From the IMG/VR virus record IMGVR_UViG_3300037119_005106, positions 16,500 to 80,499 of that record: a DNA stretch of 64,000 nt; one strand, written 5' to 3'. Positions 28,698-35,189 of this stretch are shown in pieces. The stretch comes from a virus. Made by a program: the position numbers and the translations under genes. The notes beneath the pieces were generated by a model. The model searched no databases. It was given only the letters and a program-made list of their open reading frames with translations, and had not been told where the DNA came from. Positions within the stretch are counted from its first letter, which is position 1; every line of letters starts with the position of its first letter.

Positions 28698-29159
28698 CTA
28701 ATCTTTTTGAGTTGATACCCCTTTGAACTCCGCAATACGATTGGACAAAACAGAGAAGTATTGTCGCATCACCAACAACTGCATTTTCAATCGGCATCGT
28801 TCTGCAGGTGGAATATTTTCAAAAATTGGATTAGATTCTATAAAGTCATGCAACTTCACAATCTTATCATGCAATTCATTTGCTTCCCAAATAACTCTTT
28901 GCTCATGAGAGAATTCACTTCCAATATCAGCAAGAGTATCAACAGGTTTGATGTAGGCTTCCTCAAATTGCTTCTTAGGACTCCAAGAGATATAACCCGT
29001 ATGATTTACGTGATTTGAAGTATCTCCTTTGTATTCTACCAAATACCCCTCATCTGAACCATTCTCATCAGAAGGCAATTCCCAACCTCTATAAAGATTG
29101 TATTCTTCTCTGGTCATTGGCGTAGCTTCAATCTCTCTTGTTCCGATATACTTTTCCAT
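28698..29159 (-). CDS. crAss001_48-related protein (SWSPK domain plus helical hairpin)
   Basis: Start set at 29159 (MEKYIGTRE). 153 residues in two parts. The first ~75 carry EEYNLYRGW, GYLVEYKGD and GYISWSPKKQFEEAY, a widespread small phage domain. The last ~65 form a two-helix hairpin with the pattern HDKIVKLHDFI ... PPAERCRLKMQLLVM, seen in proteins named crAss001_48-related in crAss-like phages. The function is unknown to me. A short hairpin of this kind also resembles cyclic-nucleotide sponge proteins, and the next gene upstream is an Acb2 candidate. Confidence 0.6.
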   Translation of the reverse strand: MEKYIGTREIEATPMTREEYNLYRGWELPSDENGSDEGYLVEYKGDTSNHVNHTGYISWSPKKQFEEAYIKPVDTLADIGSEFSHEQRVIWEANELHDKIVKLHDFIESNPIFENIPPAERCRLKMQLLVMRQYFSVLSNRIAEFKGVSTQKD

Positions 29160-29176
29160 TTTTACAGTTTTAAGGA

Positions 29177-29389
29177 TTATACAAATAAAGCTTTTACAGC
29201 ATACATACATGATGTTTCTGCATCAGTTTGAGCGATAGAGATTTCTCTACCATTGCGCTCATTTCTACTCTCTTCCAGATTATCAATTAGCGTTGCATAA
29301 GCTTCCTTAATATTCTCCACTTGTGGATTTGCTGACGGATTGAAGTTTCTCTGAACTCTCTTTTGTCCTAACGTGATATTCTCAGCCAT
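29177..29389 (-). CDS. Acb2/Tad1-like hairpin protein, putative anti-CBASS/anti-Thoeris sponge
   Basis: 70 residues. The N-terminal FNPSANPQVENIK and the C-terminal ISIAQTDAETSCMYAVKAL match the two-helix pattern (FNPS..V..IK and SIxxTDxxTxxM) of the small phage family that includes Acb2. Acb2 forms hexamers that bind cyclic oligonucleotide signals and so silence CBASS; relatives act on Thoeris signals. It lies with the crAss001_48-related gene in the early part of the late operon. Family match is by pattern memory only, and ligand residues were not verified. Confidence 0.6.
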   Translation of the reverse strand: MAENITLGQKRVQRNFNPSANPQVENIKEAYATLIDNLEESRNERNGREISIAQTDAETSCMYAVKALFV

Positions 29390-29436
29390 AATAGTTGCAG
29401 CACTTTACCTTGCCATCGGTTCCTTTAGTTTATTTG

Positions 29437-30228
29437 TTATAGTTTGTTCAAAAATTCAAATAATTGCTTGTTCCATCTTGCATCCTCAATAGCATTGTGT
29501 GATTTGGATGGATCTTGTTTTGGATAATCAGTCATTTTTTTAATATAGTCTAATACTTGACTTTGATTTTGCCAAACAGTGTGAGGTAAATATTTATCTG
29601 CTTTATCATCCAAAATCTGCTTCAAATCCTTGCAATACATCGGAAATCCTTTTGGTAAGTCCATCATTTTTCCAAACAACCAACAGAATACTACCCAGTC
29701 ATAATCGGCGTAGTAGGCGTAGAATTCAATTGGATGATTTTGCAAACTTCTTCCAGAATCTAATGTATTCCAAAAATGACAAAACTCTTTAACTTCTTCA
29801 GCAATTTGATTGTTGGTTTTTCCATAGCGAAAAAGCAATCTTTCAAATAATGAGAATCCTGATTCATGTCTTTCCATATCACCCATGAAATTACCAAGAT
29901 TACCATAAACTTCTTTTGATTTATTAGGATAATCCTTTTGATACAATTCCCAGAAGATAGGATACAACACATTCTCACGAAGCCAGTATTCTTTATATCC
30001 TTCTGGACGATGGTTTCTCATATCTCCAGAATACTGCTTCATATCATATCTATTCCAAGCTTCTTTCAAATTAAAGTCTTTGGAAATAGCATAGTATTCT
30101 CGACCATCCTCAGCCACTATACCAATCGATATCAAATCAATTGTCGGTTTGGTTTCTCCAATGGTAAACCCTAAAAAAGTTTTCTTTTGTGGCCCTTCAA
30201 GGAATTCTGTATCTATGAAATAACGCAT
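29437..30228 (-). CDS. DEDD-family 3'-5' exonuclease (RNase AS-like)
   Basis: 263 residues. MRYFIDTEFLEG carries the first Asp-x-Glu (Exo I). Further on, EFYAYYADYDWVVF provides an Exo II-type Asp, and HNAIEDARWN the His-x4-Asp of Exo III. This fits the DEDDh exonuclease superfamily, close in pattern to the RNase AS group that trims 3' ends, including poly(A)-like tails. It may degrade RNA or DNA during takeover or trim tRNA. It overlaps the homing endonuclease gene by 16 bases. Confidence 0.75.
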   Translation of the reverse strand: MRYFIDTEFLEGPQKKTFLGFTIGETKPTIDLISIGIVAEDGREYYAISKDFNLKEAWNRYDMKQYSGDMRNHRPEGYKEYWLRENVLYPIFWELYQKDYPNKSKEVYGNLGNFMGDMERHESGFSLFERLLFRYGKTNNQIAEEVKEFCHFWNTLDSGRSLQNHPIEFYAYYADYDWVVFCWLFGKMMDLPKGFPMYCKDLKQILDDKADKYLPHTVWQNQSQVLDYIKKMTDYPKQDPSKSHNAIEDARWNKQLFEFLNKL

Positions 30229-30971
30229 ATTTTTTCTATTTTATAGTTATATAATTTATTATTTAATCTTATTGCATTTGAAATAGATCCTTGTTTTACT
30301 TTTTCAAAACCTATTTTATTAAAATATTCAACAACTTCTTGATGTGAATGAAATTTTTTTGAAAAATTATCTTTAGATATTTTTATATTATGCTTACCTA
30401 ATCTATTTTCTCTTTTAATTAATTTTTCGGAAAAAGACCACCTAAAACCAAAAGCACTAAACGTAATTCCTAAACAAGATTGTGATATATGAGAAGAACC
30501 ATTTTTTGTTTTTTCTAAAAATTTTAATGCTTCAATAATTGAATTGTGTTTTTGAATCAATTCCCCTTTTTTAGAAAATTGAAATACTTTTTTTGATGTA
30601 TGATGTAATCCACCAACTATAGTTCTTGTCTTTGAATTTTCTGAATGTTTTAATCCTAATAAACTTCCTGCCACTAAACAACTATTATAATCCGTTCCTT
30701 TATTTATAAAAAATTGTTCTGTTACAATACAATCTTCTTTTGAGCATATTGAAATAATTTCAAATTTAAAATTTTCAAATCCATATTTCTTAAATGCTTT
30801 AAACAAAATAGGTTGGTTACACAATTCTTTCTTATAAGCTGAGCAATATTGAAGGTATCTTTGTCTAAAATTAGTACTTGTACTGCCAATATAAATTTTA
30901 TTGTTTATAGTATTTATTATAGAATATACTCCGGTTTTTCTCCAATTAGATTTTTCTACATCAAAATTCAT
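30213..30971 (-). CDS. GIY-YIG homing endonuclease
   Basis: Start chosen at 30971 (MNFDVEKSNW), 21 bases downstream of a TAnnTTTG box; the open frame extends 14 codons further. 252 residues. GVYSIINTINNKIYIGS gives the GIY-YIG signature, followed by the conserved Arg (NFRQRYL). The catalytic Glu is likely in VTEQFFINKG. The C-terminal half has NUMOD1-type DNA-binding segments (VFQFSKKGELIQKHNSI). Very AT-rich compared with neighbours, with its own promoter candidate: a mobile freestanding homing gene. Confidence 0.85.
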   Translation of the reverse strand: MNFDVEKSNWRKTGVYSIINTINNKIYIGSTSTNFRQRYLQYCSAYKKELCNQPILFKAFKKYGFENFKFEIISICSKEDCIVTEQFFINKGTDYNSCLVAGSLLGLKHSENSKTRTIVGGLHHTSKKVFQFSKKGELIQKHNSIIEALKFLEKTKNGSSHISQSCLGITFSAFGFRWSFSEKLIKRENRLGKHNIKISKDNFSKKFHSHQEVVEYFNKIGFEKVKQGSISNAIRLNNKLYNYKIEKICVIS

Positions 30972-30991
30972 AATAAAATATTTTATAGATA

Positions 30992-30999
30992 CAAATGTA
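30992..30999 (-). promoter_or_regulatory. Candidate -7 box (TACATTTG) for the homing endonuclease
   Basis: Minus-strand TACATTTG would start transcription about 14 bases before the ATG at 30971, which favours that start over the longer frame. The flanks are strongly AT-rich. Confidence 0.45.
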
Positions 31000-31035
31000 T
31001 TAATAAATATCAATAAAATATTTCATACCTTCTTT

Positions 31036-31461
31036 TTATTTATTTCTGTCAAACGGATCAAACTTGAAAAACTCTTCTGGATTGAATTCATTCCTACTTT
31101 GTTGCATTCTTTCCATAAAGGATTTTCCCATAACCGGAAATGGACCAGCTTCCTCATAACCAGTAGGAATAAAAACATGATTCAAATCCTTTCCTCTACC
31201 AGCTTCTAACCAATTGTAATAATCAGCACTATGATTACCACCCGTTCCAAAAATCATTGGAATACCAATTACACGAGAACCAGGACGTCTTGCTTTTAAC
31301 AAAATCATTTCCTTCATAGCTTCATCAATCTCTGGTGAATTTGGTGGATACACAACAAAAGTTTTCTTCTCTTTAGATAAAAAAATATCTTCTAAAGCTT
31401 TCTCTATACCTTCTTTGGTGAGATTTGGATATACCATCTTCTTCTTATCACGCTTTGCCAT
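31036..31461 (-). CDS. Terminase-like fragment protein, 141 aa
   Basis: The segment IGIPMIFGTGGNHSADYY, through HVFIPTGYEEAGPF (about residues 70-115), resembles residues 253-293 of TerL in the same window (GTPLIYGTGGQ ... EKVFIPAYEYYPG). It has no Walker motifs or nuclease domain. It may be a stand-alone TerL accessory, or a remnant of terminase recombination next to the GIY-YIG gene. The remainder is a Lys-rich N-terminus and a Phe/Asp-rich C-terminus. Confidence 0.55.
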   Translation of the reverse strand: MAKRDKKKMVYPNLTKEGIEKALEDIFLSKEKKTFVVYPPNSPEIDEAMKEMILLKARRPGSRVIGIPMIFGTGGNHSADYYNWLEAGRGKDLNHVFIPTGYEEAGPFPVMGKSFMERMQQSRNEFNPEEFFKFDPFDRNK

Positions 31462-31464
31462 AAC

Positions 31465-31674
31465 CTACTTCTTATAGTTCGTAAAATCAATCTCCACATG
31501 TGCCTGAGCCAAAGCCAAAGAACGATGCTCATTAGCAATACGCAAAGAAAGAGCATCATGAATCAACACAGGAGAAGCAACCATCCATATAGCAGTAAGA
31601 TAGAAATAAATCTCAACTGCATCAAATCCCTTGCACTCCATCTTCCATATCAATTCTGACAACGTGTTATTCAT
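31465..31674 (-). CDS. Hypothetical protein, 69 aa
   Basis: Start set at 31674 (MNNTLSEL), which follows an A/T-rich leader with TTTTTTATT; the open frame goes on to 31755 through GC-rich sequence that looks non-coding. The protein has one hydrophobic segment (about 20-40) and may be membrane-associated. No family recognised. First coding gene of the minus block after the tRNA-like elements. Confidence 0.5.
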   Translation of the reverse strand: MNNTLSELIWKMECKGFDAVEIYFYLTAIWMVASPVLIHDALSLRIANEHRSLALAQAHVEIDFTNYKK

Positions 31675-31813
31675 AATAAATTGTTTTTTATTAATGGCGG
31701 GCAAGGCTGGGAGCCTTACATCTCCCTTAACCCCTCCCAATGAATAGCATTCCAACTACCATAGCTCGGACTTCAACCGGCATTTCCCTACTAGAAGTGT
31801 AGAGCGATATTCG
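31675..31813 (-). other. Leader between tRNA-like genes and first coding gene
   Basis: Holds a GGGAG...CTCCC inverted repeat around 31710-31740 and a GGTTGAAGTCC stretch that faintly resembles a T loop, but no matching acceptor stem. Nothing else clear. Confidence 0.3.
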
Positions 31814-31947
31814 TGGAGGATGCAGGACTCGAACCTACGACTTACTCATACAACTTTTACGGCTTAATAATTATGGCGCCTTAATGTTCATCACTCCGCT
31901 TCACATTACTTGTACTTTCACACTTTAACCAACTCAGTCAATCCCCC
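31814..31947 (-). tRNA. tRNA-like gene with enlarged central region (134 nt)
   Basis: On the minus strand GGGGGAT pairs with ATCCTCC (one G-U) as an acceptor stem, and a T arm GTAGG-TTCGAGT-CCTGC is canonical. The D arm is weak but has AGTTGGTTAA in the loop. The centre is about 50-60 bases too long for any normal anticodon/variable arm. TACAA and TTGTA could pair as an anticodon-type stem with a very long loop. The anticodon cannot be assigned. Either it has an intron-like insertion or it is a non-canonical tRNA mimic. Confidence 0.5.
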
Positions 31948-31999
31948 CAGTGTGGGCTACTCTCCCCGCGCTTGTCCTCTCCATCGGAGGTTAATACTG
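31948..31999 (-). other. Spacer between the two tRNA-like genes
   Basis: 52 bases with short C/G-rich stretches; no gene or structured RNA recognised. Confidence 0.3.
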
Positions 32000-32107
32000 T
32001 GGAGAAGAACGGACTCGAACCGCTGACCATTGAAAGGATTTGAGCCATATGCAAGATACGCTAACTACTGTTCTTTCAACTACTCTAACCAACTGAGCTA
32101 CTTCCCC
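32000..32107 (-). tRNA. tRNA-like gene with expanded anticodon loop (108 nt)
   Basis: On the minus strand the acceptor (GGGGAAG/CTTCTCC), D arm (GCTC-AGTTGGTTA-GAGT), T arm (AGCGG-TTCGAGT-CCGTT) and variable region are normal. The anticodon stem GTTGA/TCAAT, extendable to eight pairs, encloses about 40 bases instead of seven, i.e. a ~33-35-base insertion. The insert includes CGTAT-CTTGC-ATATG, a possible hairpin. No anticodon can be chosen safely; TGC (Ala) within it is one guess. The discriminator base is A and CCA is not encoded. It is upstream of the other tRNA-like gene and they share D-arm sequence. Confidence 0.6.
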
Positions 32108-32199
32108 ATTCGCCCAAACAGCTTCCAGATAGTTTCCTCCGTTCTCTAAATTAATAATCTAACACAATATCATTTAAACAAACCACTGTTTGGACTTTA

Positions 32200-32229
32200 C
32201 AAATATATGCAATTATTGCACACTACCAA
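32200..32229 (-). promoter_or_regulatory. Best candidate promoter for the minus-strand block
   Basis: On the minus strand a TTG at 32229-32227 is followed after 19 bases by TATATTTG (32207-32200). This fits the Bacteroidota consensus TTG-N17-23-TAnnTTTG, the only site in the window with both elements well spaced. It would fire towards the tRNA-like genes and the structural operon. Confidence 0.55.
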
Positions 32230-32368
32230 ACCATAATATAAAATAATTAAAAAGAAATTATAAAGTAGATATCCACACACAACTATACCGAACAAATTAT
32301 AGATAGGTAATTATTGCATATGATGGAACAGGATGATATAAATTAACCGAGGGTTGCTTATATACAAA

Positions 32369-32406
32369 AGCCCCCGGCCTACTTCTAAACTTCGAAGGCG
32401 GGGGCT
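32369..32406. terminator. GC-rich hairpin in the divergent region
   Basis: AGCCCCCG and CGGGGGCT are complementary, with three more inner pairs (CCT/AGG) after a bulge. It stands out in AT-rich sequence. There is no T run on either side, so it may be a transcription barrier, a leader structure for the early transcript or an insulator rather than a simple terminator. Confidence 0.5.
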
Positions 32407-32461
32407 ATAAAACAAATTAAAAATTCAGTAAGATTTAACAACCCTCTTACTCTTAAACAAT

Positions 32462-32734
32462 ATGAATACAACTCAAGAAGCTACAGCAGTAGCACCAGCA
32501 ATCAACGGTAAAGACGTTGCAGTACACACAGTAAAAACAATCACTAGTGCAGCACACATAGGCTTCACGGTATTAGCTGACCTATGCATGTATGCAGGAG
32601 CACACATCGTAAACAAGATAGATAACACACAATCTGTCCAAGACACAGTAGACTATGTACAAGCCAAAACAGATACCAAGCTAAACCCACTTAGACAAAA
32701 GCTATCTGGATACAAACCAGCACCAACTAAGTAA
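32462..32734 (+). CDS. Small early protein, 90 aa, paralogue of the 172-aa gene
   Basis: First gene of the plus block, after an ACAAATTAAAAA leader. Residues about 18-60 form a helical segment with Ala-rich hydrophobic faces, ending in a Lys/Pro-rich tail. The stretch TVKTITSAAHIGFTVLAD followed by HIVNKIDNTQS resembles TAVKVIVYPAHLVAQTTAD and KAINLIDGTEI in the gene at 34495-35013, so the two are probably paralogues. Function unknown. Early, abundant host-interaction proteins are often of this size. Confidence 0.55.
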   Translation: MNTTQEATAVAPAINGKDVAVHTVKTITSAAHIGFTVLADLCMYAGAHIVNKIDNTQSVQDTVDYVQAKTDTKLNPLRQKLSGYKPAPTK

Positions 32735-33324
32735 CAACCAAGCACGCCTAATACAGTGTGCCCTAACAAAAGCTGAAACCATAACAGCCAATAGACCAAA
32801 CCATAGCAATATGGACTATAACTGTTCAATCATCAGCTATTAATCAGCCAAAGGACAAGCCAAAGGCAGAGAATGTTGTACACACTTCCATGGTCACAAT
32901 ATGTCAGCATCACTGTTCAGGTCACTGATACAGGTATTATTCATTATTCATGGTTCGGCTCAAGGTCGGCAATATTCGGATTTTATGCGATAAATATCGA
33001 AAGTAGGATAGAAGGAGTAGAATACGTGAGTTGTAAAGTATGGTAGAGAAAATGGCATATTTAAGTTGCATGTGATTGTCAAAGGGTAGTTACTATAGCT
33101 CTCTAAACAATAATAAGCACAGAATGTTCAAAAAGTCTTGATGGGGTTAGTGGTATCAAGGGTTAACAAGGATTTGTACTACTACGAAAAATCGTAGTCT
33201 GCAGGGCTTTAAACTACGATTTATCGTAGTTTTAGTGTAAGAATAGTTATTTGTAGGATACAATAATAAAACAAATTAAAGAATAGATGGAAGACCTCAT
33301 CGCTAAATATAGGCATTAAATATT
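32735..33324 (+). other. 590-base region without genes, with two palindromes near its end
   Basis: No convincing open frame or RNA gene. The paired palindromes at 33181-33230 are the only clear structure. An ACAAATTAAAGAA leader element lies at about 33268-33280. Confidence 0.5.
33181..33230. repeat. Two identical-arm palindromes, 32 bp apart (operator-like)
   Basis: ACTACGA-aaaa-TCGTAGT at 33181-33198 and ACTACGA-ttta-TCGTAGT at 33213-33230 have the same 7-base arms. Their starts are 32 bp apart, close to three turns of B-DNA. They lie ~95 bp upstream of a run of small genes. This fits paired binding sites for a dimeric regulator; tandem RNA hairpins are the other reading. Confidence 0.6.
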
Positions 33325-33549
33325 ATGGAATTAGCAACAGTTATTAGAGGGAGTATTGTAGAGTTCAATGAATTGAACAAACTATTAGAGCAAGACTTAT
33401 GTGATGTTAATATGGCTATTGAGAAGCTATTGAATAGCGTTAGTGATGTCAATGATGTATTGGATGATTTCAACATGTTGAATAAGCTCAAGAAAGAGAT
33501 CTTAATAGATTTACAAATATGGCAATTAAATAGAGTATTCAACAACTAA
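33325..33549 (+). CDS. Small helical protein, 74 aa
   Basis: Entirely helical, Leu/Asn/Asp-rich with heptad-like spacing (NELNKLLEQDL, LDDFNMLNKLKKEIL). A coiled-coil small early protein with no known family. The reverse-strand frame at this place is its shadow. Confidence 0.5.
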   Translation: MELATVIRGSIVEFNELNKLLEQDLCDVNMAIEKLLNSVSDVNDVLDDFNMLNKLKKEILIDLQIWQLNRVFNN

Positions 33550-33560
33550 ATATAAATATC

Positions 33561-33764
33561 ATGAGAAATAGAATCACCACCATCGATACGGCTACACAGA
33601 CTCAAAGAATCATCAGAGTATTATCAGAACTATATGATATCAGCTATGCTGTAGTCAGAGCGTATTATTATCGCTATCAAGAGGATGTACAAGCAACTAA
33701 GTTAAAGCTTAAACTCATCTATCAAGTAGGCTTGGAGTTGGAACAATTAGAAATCATAAATTAA
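33561..33764 (+). CDS. Small basic protein, 67 aa
   Basis: Helical, with a Tyr/Arg-rich centre (VVRAYYYRYQEDV). No signal or membrane segment. It is 11 bases downstream of the 74-aa gene and in the same operon as the membrane proteins that follow. Function unknown. Confidence 0.5.
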   Translation: MRNRITTIDTATQTQRIIRVLSELYDISYAVVRAYYYRYQEDVQATKLKLKLIYQVGLELEQLEIIN

Positions 33765-33775
33765 ATATATAGATC

Positions 33776-34090
33776 ATGAAAGACAGAAGAATGAATATAC
33801 TCATCTATGGCGGGATGCTATTAGGTGCAGTAGTAATTGGTGGGAATGTAGTAGGCTATGCATTCTCCGGACTGATCACATTGTTATCATTTGTATTCCT
33901 AGTAGAATCCATACCAGCATTAAAATGGTGTGTTGCTAAGACAACATACCTCATCGACATTGTATTATTCATATTCGCTGTATATGCTAAGGTACACTTC
34001 GGTGTTACCTTGGCTATGGCATTGATGTTTGGTACAATTGGATTCACATTATTATACGCACCTTATGTGCGTGAAACCTATGATAAATAA
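33776..34090 (+). CDS. Small membrane protein, 104 aa
   Basis: Three to four hydrophobic segments (about 7-27, 28-48, 57-75, 78-95) separated by short loops make this an integral membrane protein. No family recognised. It heads a group of tiny membrane proteins and may alter the host inner membrane early in infection. Confidence 0.55.
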   Translation: MKDRRMNILIYGGMLLGAVVIGGNVVGYAFSGLITLLSFVFLVESIPALKWCVAKTTYLIDIVLFIFAVYAKVHFGVTLAMALMFGTIGFTLLYAPYVRETYDK

Positions 34091-34096
34091 CAAGCT

Positions 34097-34171
34097 ATGA
34101 GAAAATTTATAGAATTCGTAAAAGGCGTGGGTTATATATTCACCAACAATTGGAAAAACTTAATACAATAA
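34097..34171 (+). CDS. Mini-protein, 24 aa
   Basis: ATG to TAA frame of 24 codons (starting MRKFIEFVKG), six bases after the membrane protein. Amphipathic. It is too short to be sure, but it fits the tight packing of the operon. Confidence 0.3.
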   Translation: MRKFIEFVKGVGYIFTNNWKNLIQ

Positions 34172-34173
34172 TC

Positions 34174-34275
34174 ATGAAATACAATTTCAGAACAGATAGC
34201 TATATCTTGGTAAAGATGACTATCATATTATTAGCAATATTATCAATACTTGATGTATTAGGTTACATCAGTTAA
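34174..34275 (+). CDS. Single-span membrane mini-protein, 33 aa
   Basis: Starts two bases after the 24-codon frame. A short polar N-terminus is followed by one hydrophobic helix (ILLAILSILDVLGYI). Likely a small inner-membrane protein. Confidence 0.4.
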   Translation: MKYNFRTDSYILVKMTIILLAILSILDVLGYIS

Positions 34276-34286
34276 AAACAAAAATC

Positions 34287-34442
34287 ATGAACAACGAAAT
34301 ATTAATTCCATTTATAATAGCAAATACTGTAGCCAGCTTTATAGCTGCAGAAGTATTTGAAAGCAAATTCAAAGCAGATAAATACATTTTATTTATAGCG
34401 TTTTTCATTGCTTATTCAGCAGTATTTTATTTCATCAGTTAA
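34287..34442 (+). CDS. Two-span membrane mini-protein, 51 aa
   Basis: Two hydrophobic helices (about 5-21 and 33-50) separated by a charged loop with FESKFKADK. It follows a TTAAAAACAAA leader element. Function unknown; small phage membrane proteins of this kind can block superinfection or host defences. Confidence 0.45.
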   Translation: MNNEILIPFIIANTVASFIAAEVFESKFKADKYILFIAFFIAYSAVFYFIS

Positions 34443-34494
34443 AAACAAATTCAACAATTAAATCAATTCAATAAACAATCTAAATTATATCATT

Positions 34495-35013
34495 ATGAAA
34501 ACTATCAACAAACAATCAGTACAATCAGCAGCGGTAACAGCAGTAAAAGTAATTGTTTATCCAGCTCACTTGGTGGCTCAAACAACAGCAGACCTATTGA
34601 ATATTGGTCAAGCTAAAGCAATCAATTTGATTGATGGCACAGAAATATATGAGTCTATGATGAATCAACAATCGTGGACACAACAACAACAGGCTACTGT
34701 TGTGGAGAAAGCTATGACTATCAGAGAGAAGATGCAAGAGCAACGTCTATTCAATAGACAACAAGACATTGACAAGTTAAAATCCAAATTGGATAAACTT
34801 GAAGGAGTAGAGCACATCGATAGTACAGAACCTACTGCCACTAACACAGAAGCTCCAGCTGTAACAACAGAACCTATTGCTGTACCAACACCACCAAACA
34901 TGGTGATTGAACCACCAAAAGAGGATACTACTGGCGAAGCGGTACCATTTGTACCAATCAACCAACGTAAACCAAAAGCTAAAGACGTGCCATTAATGAC
35001 ACCAAAAGAATAA
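34495..35013 (+). CDS. Early protein, 172 aa, paralogue of the 90-aa gene
   Basis: The N-terminal ~45 residues (TAVKVIVYPAHLVAQTTAD) resemble the 90-aa gene at 32462-32734. A basic/acidic coiled coil follows (about 60-100), then a Thr/Pro/Glu-rich unstructured tail of ~65 residues. It has a TTAAAAACAAATTC leader. Not a known family. Confidence 0.5.
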   Translation: MKTINKQSVQSAAVTAVKVIVYPAHLVAQTTADLLNIGQAKAINLIDGTEIYESMMNQQSWTQQQQATVVEKAMTIREKMQEQRLFNRQQDIDKLKSKLDKLEGVEHIDSTEPTATNTEAPAVTTEPIAVPTPPNMVIEPPKEDTTGEAVPFVPINQRKPKAKDVPLMTPKE

Positions 35014-35080
35014 ACAATAAGCATTGGAATGTCCTATGGGATGGTTACCCTTGTCGAAGGATGAAACATAAATAACCAAC

Positions 35081-35122
35081 GGACGAATAGGCAATAGCGG
35101 GTTCGATTCCCGCATCGTCCAC
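35081..35122 (+). tRNA. tRNA T-arm/acceptor minihelix or att-like tRNA end
   Basis: A canonical T arm (GCGGG-TTCGATT-CCCGC, 35097-35113) is followed by ATCGTCC, which pairs 6 of 7 with GGACGAA at 35081-35087, leaving only ~9 bases in place of the D and anticodon arms. This is either a decayed tRNA, a deliberate minihelix that mimics a tRNA end, or a tRNA-3'-end attachment site. No CCA is encoded. Confidence 0.45.
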
Positions 35123-35127
35123 TAACC

Positions 35128-35145
35128 AAGTCCTGATATCAGGCA
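35128..35145 (+). repeat. AAGTCCT-N6-AGGCA leader element, copy 1
   Basis: AAGTCCT...AGGCA, with CCT/AGG able to pair as a small hairpin. Two more copies lie before genes at 40944 and 44043. It precedes SSB by about 45 bases. Confidence 0.35.
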
Positions 35146-35189
35146 CTAAAGCAGTTCATTGCTCTGGATAACAAAAGCAATATCATATT

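Larger units (their letters stand above)
32108..32461. promoter_or_regulatory. Divergent control region between the two gene blocks
   Basis: About 350 AT-rich bases without genes separate the minus (late) and plus (early) blocks. It contains one minus-strand promoter candidate at 32200-32229, two copies of AATTATTGCA (32211-32220 and near 32310-32319), a GC-rich hairpin at 32369-32406 and an ACAAATTAAAAA leader before the first plus gene. A replication origin or divergent promoters would fit, but neither is proven. Confidence 0.4.

Noticed and set aside
31756-31813. A third full tRNA gene suggested by GGTTGAAGTCC
   Set aside because: No matching acceptor strand and T-stem mismatches; only a faint T-loop-like string.
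31814-32107. Suppressor tRNAs implying an altered genetic code
   Set aside because: All long genes read through with the standard code and end at normal stops; anticodons cannot be read.
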